From Pleurocapsa sp. MO_226.B13 (GTDB taxonomy: Bacteria; Cyanobacteriota; Cyanobacteriia; Cyanobacteriales; Xenococcaceae), in NCBI GenBank assembly GCA_030064795.1, contig JASJEI010000146.1, positions 1-11,465 of the forward strand: DNA of 11,465 nucleotides, read 5' to 3'. Positions 6,949-11,465 of this stretch are shown here, one piece after another. The position numbers were made by a program, and so were the translations under genes. The notes below the pieces were generated by a model, which searched no databases, was not told where the DNA came from, and saw only the letters and a program-made list of their open reading frames with translations. Position 1 is the first letter of the stretch. The number at the start of each line of letters is the position of its first letter.

Positions 6949-7052
6949 TTATACCAAATTGAAAAAAGAACGCGACACATCCTGTAGGGGCGAAGGTTGA
7001 TTCGCCCCTACACAAACATCATCTGATACAAACTTTATTTGAACTGGTATTA
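6949..7052. mobile_element. Putative 104-bp MITE with imperfect ~20-bp terminal inverted repeats
   Basis: The sequence at 6949-6968 (TTATACCAAATTGAAAAAAG) and the reverse complement of 7033-7052 agree at 14 of 20 positions, with the outer ATACCA identical. In the centre lies a perfect hairpin, TGTAGGGGCGAA (6983-6994) against TTCGCCCCTACA (7001-7012), with a 6-base loop. Both ends finish in TA-rich sequence, compatible with a TA-targeting IS630/Tc1-like parent, but a target duplication cannot be proven. No ORF is inside. The central TGTAGGGGCGAA palindrome is, from memory, a frequent dispersed repeat in cyanobacteria and could have arrived independently of the outer arms. Confidence 0.4.
6983..7012. 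repeat. Perfect 12-bp inverted repeat, loop of 6
   Basis: TGTAGGGGCGAA at 6983-6994 is the exact inverse complement of TTCGCCCCTACA at 7001-7012, separated by GGTTGA. It is GC-rich against an AT-rich background and contrasts with the surrounding spacer, as expected for an inserted repeat. It has no downstream T-run to make it a terminator. Confidence 0.65.
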
Positions 7053-7165
7053 CTTTATGACTTAATTTGGCCAGGTCGAATAAAAAGCTAATATAATAGC
7101 TCAAAATAACTTAATTATTTTTTAAGAAATTTAGTTATTTTTATTGTTGTTTATTAGCCACTTCA

Positions 7166-8707
7166 TTGATCGAGACTAAAACGGTGGATATCAAAGCCTT
7201 GAAACTACTGCTGGTTGAGGATAATTCAGCAGACGCTAACTGGATTAGTGAAATATTGAGCAAAGATAATTGGCAGAAGTCCAATTTGAGGCACGTCAAA
7301 AAAGTAGAAGAGGCGATAGATAGCCTCAATCGTGATGATTTTGATGCGATTTTACTCGATCTGTCTCTTCCCGATAGCCAGGGGATCGAGAGCTTAAATA
7401 TCGTCCAACAAAAAGCTCCTCAGCTACCTATCCTCATCTTGACTGGTACTGACGATCCTAGCGTAGCGGTACAGTCTCTTCGTCAGGGAGCGCAAGACTA
7501 TTTAATCAAAGGCGAGTTTGAAGGCAAAATACTGACTCGTTCTATTCGTTACGCCATCGAACGTCAATGCCTAGAATTTAAGACTCGACAGCAAGCATTA
7601 ATGAAAAAGATGCTCGATCGCATCCGTAATTCTATTGATTTGTCAACAATTTTAAACACTACTGTCAGTGAAATACAACAGTTTCTAGATACAGAGCAAG
7701 TATCGATCTATCGGTGTGAATCAGATCGATCTGAGGCAACTACTGCTGTTTCTCCTTTGAGCGAGCGAGCAAATCGCTTTGCCGTTAACCAATTAATTTC
7801 GGCAATCGATCTTACTTCTCTAGGTTCAATTGCTTCGAGAATAACTTCTGTGACGGCAGTGGAAGACAATAGCATTGAAGATTTATCAGATACTGCTCCA
7901 GAGTTTCAGTTGGTTAAATCCTACTTAATACTACCAATTTGGCTCAGTGAATCCATAAATTATGCCTCGGAAAATTTGACTCTTCCTTTAATACCGCAGA
8001 TTAATACTCATGAGTCGCAAGAAGACTTGTGGGGAATCTTAGTAGCCTATAACACTAGTAAGATTAGAAAATGGCAAGATTGGGAAATAAACTTTTTACA
8101 AAAATTAACTACTCAAGTAACCATTGCTATTCAACAATCACAACTGTGCTGTCAATTACAAACTGCCAATCAACAACTACAGCAGCTGGCAATTTTGGAT
8201 GGATTAACCAGTATTGCTAACCGACGCTACTTTGACTTGGTATTAGACAAGGAATGGCAGAGATTGACTAGGGAACAACAACCCCTGTCGTTAATTTTGT
8301 GTGATGTAGATTATTTCAAAGCTTATAACGATGCCTGTGGTCATCAACAAGGCGATCGCTGTTTACAAAAAATCGCTAAAATTTTCCAAAAATCTACCAG
8401 AAGACCAGCAGATTTAGTTGCTCGTTATGGGGGGGAAGAGTTTGCCGTCATCTTGCCTAACACAGACGCAAAAGGAGCTTTATTTGTCGCCAACAAGATT
8501 GCCCGAGAATTAGCTCAAAAACAGCTACCCCACCCCAAATCTTCCGCCAGTCCCTACGTTACCTGTAGCATGGGGGTTGCCACTACTATTCCCCACGGTC
8601 GTCAATCATCTAGCAGCTTGATTAAAACAGCAGATCGTCTACTCTATCAAGCCAAAAAAGCAGGACGCGATCGAGTTGTAGTCAACCATCAAGAACTAAA
8701 ACATTGA
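7166..8707 (+). CDS. REC-GAF-GGDEF response regulator, diguanylate cyclase
   Basis: This signalling protein probably makes cyclic di-GMP in response to phosphorylation by an unidentified histidine kinase. A receiver domain occupies about residues 11-133, with acidic E18 and D19, phosphoacceptor D65, T93 and K115 all present. A GAF-like sensory domain follows at about 150-326; it is divergent and shows no obvious bilin-binding cysteine. A Q-rich linker (327-341) leads into the GGDEF domain (about 342-507). That domain has metal-binding D380 (CDVDYF), the active signature GGEEF at 422-426, and an intact inhibitory I-site R413-x-x-D416 five residues before it. Catalytic activity with product feedback is therefore expected. 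No ATG starts the frame: TTG at 7166 gives the longest version. GTG at 7184 is at least as likely, since a weak GAG lies 9 bases upstream of it and the receiver domain begins a few residues later. No partner kinase gene is in the window. Confidence 0.92.
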   Translation: MIETKTVDIKALKLLLVEDNSADANWISEILSKDNWQKSNLRHVKKVEEAIDSLNRDDFDAILLDLSLPDSQGIESLNIVQQKAPQLPILILTGTDDPSVAVQSLRQGAQDYLIKGEFEGKILTRSIRYAIERQCLEFKTRQQALMKKMLDRIRNSIDLSTILNTTVSEIQQFLDTEQVSIYRCESDRSEATTAVSPLSERANRFAVNQLISAIDLTSLGSIASRITSVTAVEDNSIEDLSDTAPEFQLVKSYLILPIWLSESINYASENLTLPLIPQINTHESQEDLWGILVAYNTSKIRKWQDWEINFLQKLTTQVTIAIQQSQLCCQLQTANQQLQQLAILDGLTSIANRRYFDLVLDKEWQRLTREQQPLSLILCDVDYFKAYNDACGHQQGDRCLQKIAKIFQKSTRRPADLVARYGGEEFAVILPNTDAKGALFVANKIARELAQKQLPHPKSSASPYVTCSMGVATTIPHGRQSSSSLIKTADRLLYQAKKAGRDRVVVNHQELKH

Positions 8708-8729
8708 CCTAGCAGTTAAGATTGACTTT

Positions 8730-8749
8730 GAGCGCTCGATCGAGCACTC
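8730..8749. terminator. Near-palindromic hairpin after the diguanylate cyclase gene, possible terminator
   Basis: The 20 bases from 8730 form an 8-position stem with one mismatched pair (C8733/A8746) around a GATC loop, starting 22 bases after the cyclase stop codon. It is followed by TTAAATTACAATTT rather than a clean T-run, so termination is possible but unproven. Confidence 0.3.
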
Positions 8750-8799
8750 TTAAATTACAATTTAGAGTTGTTTGACTTCGATATTTTGACAGAACAATA

Positions 8800-9393
8800 A
8801 TGGATATTTGGTTTAGACCTCTAGTATGGATGGACTATCGCTTGGGAGTATTATTAGCGGTAATTGCTCCCTTTGTCTTGCTGATTTGGAGCTTGTTTAA
8901 AAGACAGGAAGCCATCCAAAGATTACTGATTATTTACTGGCGAGTTGCCAGTCTCTTGATGATTACGGTGTATTTATTGATTCCTGATTGGAAAGTTGGC
9001 TTTATCAGTGGTTTTGCAGCTAGAATTTTGATCGCTATTTCTCTTTGGTTTTGGGTAGATCTAAATGAAGAAATTCGCGATATACCCAAAAGTACCTTCA
9101 AGCTCGTGTTTACCTCTTGGCGTTGGGCAATGACTGGTTACTGTGTTCTAGGAGCGATCGCTAAGTCGATTTTTCTTCCCTGTGGCTTATCTGCTAGCAG
9201 AGTAGAAACTGCTTTTTGCCAAGTATGGTTGGAAGCCCCCCAAGCTTATCGTAATTTGCTCCACAGCAAACCTGGAAACGAGGGATTTTTAGGATTTATG
9301 GGTGCAGTGGGATTAGTAATTTATCTAATTTATCTGGCTTACTTTGTTTTGATTCGTTTGGGCAAACAAGGGCGATCGGCACTCGAACAGTAA
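8800..9393 (+). CDS. DUF3177-type integral membrane protein, function unknown
   Basis: A 197-residue hydrophobic protein that I recognise as the cyanobacterial DUF3177 type; the family has no established function that I know of. Five membrane segments are visible, at about residues 15-33, 42-61, 66-86, 108-127 and 162-186. The stretch at 128-160, between the last two, carries most of the non-hydrophobic residues and three of the four cysteines in the protein lie at 115, 128 and 140. The N-terminus starts MDIWFRPLVWMDYRLGV, which looks like a natural beginning, and the ATG at 8800 is the first in frame after the spacer. The C-terminus is short and basic. Location is presumably the plasma or thylakoid membrane (inference). 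It is followed after 66 bases by the small protein gene on the same strand, so the two may be co-transcribed. Composition is like its neighbours, including a HIP1 octamer inside the gene. Confidence 0.75.
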   Translation: MDIWFRPLVWMDYRLGVLLAVIAPFVLLIWSLFKRQEAIQRLLIIYWRVASLLMITVYLLIPDWKVGFISGFAARILIAISLWFWVDLNEEIRDIPKSTFKLVFTSWRWAMTGYCVLGAIAKSIFLPCGLSASRVETAFCQVWLEAPQAYRNLLHSKPGNEGFLGFMGAVGLVIYLIYLAYFVLIRLGKQGRSALEQ

Positions 9394-9459
9394 TCTTTAT
9401 AGTATGTAAACTGGAAGTAATTGTATTTAAAGCCTAGAGCAGATAGCTACCAAAAAATT

Positions 9460-9762
9460 ATGTCAGAATCTATCGGCTTACGTTTGGAGCAATATACCCT
9501 CAAGCGCAGACAGGAAGTTTTACTTGTCGATTTAGAGACTGCTTCTGGCGAATCAGATCTGGTAATGATCTATGCTGGGTTTTCTAGTTCTTTGATGAGA
9601 GCGACAGATTTTGACCCCGATGTGCCTGTGATTGCTAACGACTCTAAGATCGTCTCTATCGATCGCCTTGCTAGTCCCTACAATCCTAACGAGCCTCAAT
9701 ATATTGAGTCTGGATTGACTATTGAGGCAATGGAAAAGATTTTACAACAGATGAATATTTGA
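9460..9762 (+). CDS. Small conserved cyanobacterial protein (DUF7734-like), function unknown
   Basis: A 100-residue soluble, acidic protein. The frame is open from a TTG at 9421, but I place the start at ATG 9460 because the preceding 13 codons look like leader and the conserved-looking sequence begins MSESIGLRLEQYTLKRRQE. A central segment, YAGFSSSLMRATDFDPDVP (about residues 42-60), and the later ASPYNPNEPQYIE are the most distinctive parts. I recall this pattern from a small protein shared by cyanobacteria and plant chloroplasts (DUF7734, from memory, not checked). No catalytic motif, signal peptide or membrane segment is visible. It lies between the DUF3177 gene and the ATPase alpha gene, all on the same strand, with gaps of 66 and 91 bases. 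No role can be assigned from this context. Confidence 0.7.
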   Translation: MSESIGLRLEQYTLKRRQEVLLVDLETASGESDLVMIYAGFSSSLMRATDFDPDVPVIANDSKIVSIDRLASPYNPNEPQYIESGLTIEAMEKILQQMNI

Positions 9763-9853
9763 TCTTTGAAGATGAAGATTTCAATCATAATCAGCCCATT
9801 CACAATTTCCTCAAACTTTTACCTTATCTAAAGAGAATAAATCTGAATTAGAC

Positions 9854-11392
9854 ATGGTAATAGACATTAATCGGATCTCCTGGCAAAATCTTTTAAATCA
9901 AAGCATTACTCTTACTCAGCAGGTTCTAGACAACTATCAGTTTCAGTTAAACATTGAAGAGGTAGGGACTGTAACCTATCTAGGCGGAGGGATAGTGCGT
10001 GCTGTGGGTTTACCTAGCGTGAGGGCTGAAGAATTAGTGCGGTTTCCTGGCGATCGCATGGGGATGGCTTACAACTTAGATCGCGATGAAGTGGGAATAA
10101 TTTTATTAGATAGTAGCGAGGATTTGAAGGCGGGATGTGAAGTCTTGCGGACGGGGAGAGTCTTGGATGCACCTGTAGGAGAAGAATTGTTAGGTAGGGT
10201 TATCGACGCTACAGGTCGTCCTTTAGATAATCAGGGGACAATATCTACCCTCAAACGCCTACCAGTAGAAAGAGAAGCACCAGAGATTATGCATCGCGCC
10301 CCCGTCACCGTACCTTTGCAGACGGGAATAAAAGTGATCGATGCCTTAATTCCCATTGGACGAGGACAGAGAGAATTAATTTTGGGCGATCGCGCTACGG
10401 GCAAAACAGCGATCGCTCTGGATACGATTATCAATCAAAAAGGTAAAGATGTTATCTGTGTTTATTGTGCGATCGGACAAAGAAGTTCGGCGGTAGCTAA
10501 ATTAATTGCCCAGTTACGCCAAGCAGAAGCAATGGAATATTGCATAGTTGTAGTTGCGGGAGGAGAAACCACTCCAGGTTTACAATACATTACTCCCTAT
10601 GCTGCCACGACCATGGCCGAGTATTTTAGGGATCGGGGCAAAGATGTATTGATAGTTTATGACGACTTGATTCAACACGCTAGAGCCTATCGAGAATTGT
10701 CTTTACTGTTACGTCGTCCACCAGCCAGAGAAGCTTTTCCAGGAGATATCTTTTATATTCATTCTCGTCTATTAGAACGTGCTACTCATCTGCGTCCCGA
10801 ATTTGGTGGGGGTTCGTTAACCGCTTTACCAATTGTCGAAACCGAAGCGCAGAATATTTCTGCCTATATTCCCACGAATTTAGTTTCTATTACCGACGGT
10901 CAAATCTATCTGACTCCCAACTTGTTTCATAAAGGCATTTTACCCGCCGTTGATGTAGGCAAATCTGTCTCTAGAGTTGGAGGCAAAACTCAGTTACCAG
11001 CCTATCGTACTGTAGCAGGAGATTTGCGTTTATCTTATTCCCAGTTTGAAGAATTAGAGGCATTTTCTCGTTTTGGTACGCAATTGGATGCAGCAACCCA
11101 AAAAAGTATTGAACGGGGTCAAAGAGTTCGAGAGATTCTCAAACAAAGCCAATATCAACCCATCCCCGTAGCCGAACAGATTGCCGTATTACTGGCTGTT
11201 ACTCAAGGTATTCTCGATCCTGTTCCTTTGGCAAAAATTGACTCAACAGAAAAGAAAATGCGTCAGGCTATCAAAGAACAACTACCCGATGTCTGTCAGA
11301 GAATTGAGGTGGGAGAGAAATTGAGCAAGAGCGATCGCATTTCTCTTTTAGAATTAGCTCAAGAGATAATACCATTTCTCGAAACTAGCTAG
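9854..11392 (+). CDS. atpA: F1-type ATP synthase alpha subunit, alternate (N-ATPase) type
   Basis: This 512-residue protein is a complete F1 alpha subunit. The N-terminal beta-barrel domain (about 33-100) has [18 protein letters not shown]. The nucleotide-binding domain has Walker A GDRATGKT at 178-185, Walker B VLIVYDD at 265-271 and the arginine finger R374 in SVSRVGG, and a helical C-terminal domain follows. Several features match the alternate F1F0 ATPase (N-ATPase, Na+-translocating type) rather than the housekeeping cyanobacterial subunit: the short N-terminus, [10 protein letters not shown] at 57-66, Ala in place of Gln in Walker [18 protein letters not shown] at 311-327, and [12 protein letters not shown]. 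In known clusters this gene lies between atpF (b) and atpG (gamma). Here a small conserved protein precedes it and no gene starts in the 73 bases after it. In [12 protein letters not shown] the usual Gly reads Ala291. The start ATG at 9854 is immediately in front of the family's usual beginning; no strong Shine-Dalgarno sequence is present. It may serve an N-ATPase encoded elsewhere, or be an orphan. Confidence 0.93.
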   Translation: MVIDINRISWQNLLNQSITLTQQVLDNYQFQLNIEEVGTVTYLGGGIVRAVGLPSVRAEELVRFPGDRMGMAYNLDRDEVGIILLDSSEDLKAGCEVLRTGRVLDAPVGEELLGRVIDATGRPLDNQGTISTLKRLPVEREAPEIMHRAPVTVPLQTGIKVIDALIPIGRGQRELILGDRATGKTAIALDTIINQKGKDVICVYCAIGQRSSAVAKLIAQLRQAEAMEYCIVVVAGGETTPGLQYITPYAATTMAEYFRDRGKDVLIVYDDLIQHARAYRELSLLLRRPPAREAFPGDIFYIHSRLLERATHLRPEFGGGSLTALPIVETEAQNISAYIPTNLVSITDGQIYLTPNLFHKGILPAVDVGKSVSRVGGKTQLPAYRTVAGDLRLSYSQFEELEAFSRFGTQLDAATQKSIERGQRVREILKQSQYQPIPVAEQIAVLLAVTQGILDPVPLAKIDSTEKKMRQAIKEQLPDVCQRIEVGEKLSKSDRISLLELAQEIIPFLETS

Positions 11393-11465
11393 AAAGATAG
11401 CAAATTATTTTTTATTAATTAAAATTATTCAAATCCCTACTATGTTTAGTTTTTGAATTTTGAAT

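Larger units (their letters stand above)
6805..7165. other. Divergent intergenic spacer between rsmI and the diguanylate cyclase gene
   Basis: This 361-base AT-rich stretch separates divergently transcribed genes and must hold both promoters, though I cannot assign -35 or -10 boxes with confidence. It contains degenerate heptamer repeats (6821-6855) and a hairpin-bearing MITE-like element (6949-7052). No credible coding region, tRNA or riboswitch was recognised. The last 60 bases before the cyclase gene are nearly all A and T. Confidence 0.7.

Noticed and set aside
7141..7329. Minus-strand 62-codon frame overlapping the start of the diguanylate cyclase
   Set aside because: It overlaps the receiver domain in antisense and has no support beyond being open.
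10231..10434. Minus-strand 67-codon frame inside the alpha subunit gene
   Set aside because: It is antisense to the Walker A region, whose codon constraints create it.
1..11465. A new defence system or other coherent accessory system
   Set aside because: Apart from the transposase fossil and small repeats, the genes are core metabolism, rRNA modification, signalling, conserved unknowns and an ATPase subunit; nothing suggests a linked multi-gene module.

Overview
The window looks like cyanobacterial chromosome. About fifteen copies of the HIP1 octamer GCGATCGC are scattered through genes on both strands. Base composition is moderately AT-rich, and Shine-Dalgarno sequences are weak or absent before most genes. 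The gene content also fits: a GlcE/GlcF-type glycolate dehydrogenase, a DUF3177-type membrane protein, and short palindromes of the kind scattered through cyanobacterial genomes. The genus cannot be fixed from this sequence alone; a pleurocapsalean or similar benthic, repeat-rich cyanobacterium is plausible.

Layout. Bases 1-2058 (+) carry the 3' end of glcE and a complete glcF, two subunits of the glycolate dehydrogenase that feeds photorespiratory glycolate electrons into the membrane. Bases 2059-2345 are a repeat-rich gap with a 10-bp terminal inverted repeat pair enclosing a 16-bp-arm hairpin, followed by a perfect 28-bp palindrome. Bases 2346-2812 (-) hold a broken transposase of the IS5/IS1182 type. 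Bases 2818-6804 (-) form a tight three-gene operon in the order rsmI (16S rRNA methyltransferase), a cytosine-deaminase-like amidohydrolase, and a membrane-anchored GH9 family protein. The first two genes overlap by 4 bases and the last two are 7 bases apart.

Bases 6805-7165 are a gene-free spacer with degenerate heptamer repeats and a small MITE-like element. From 7166 everything reads on the + strand: a REC-GAF-GGDEF diguanylate cyclase with both catalytic and inhibitory motifs, a DUF3177-type membrane protein, a 100-residue conserved small protein, and a complete F1-type ATP synthase alpha subunit. The alpha subunit resembles the alternate, Na+-type N-ATPase alpha rather than the housekeeping one.

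The two observations most worth a second look are as follows. (1) The GH9 protein keeps the family fold signatures but appears to lack the catalytic base Asp (Ala201) and the catalytic acid Glu (Gly569), so it may be a pseudoenzyme, kept in an operon with rsmI. (2) The N-ATPase-like alpha gene stands without the subunits that normally flank it: no b-subunit gene precedes it, and no gamma-subunit gene starts in the 73 bases after it. It may be an orphan, a rearranged cluster or a regulatory paralogue. No CRISPR array, rRNA, tRNA or phage module was recognised, and no coherent new multi-gene system is visible.
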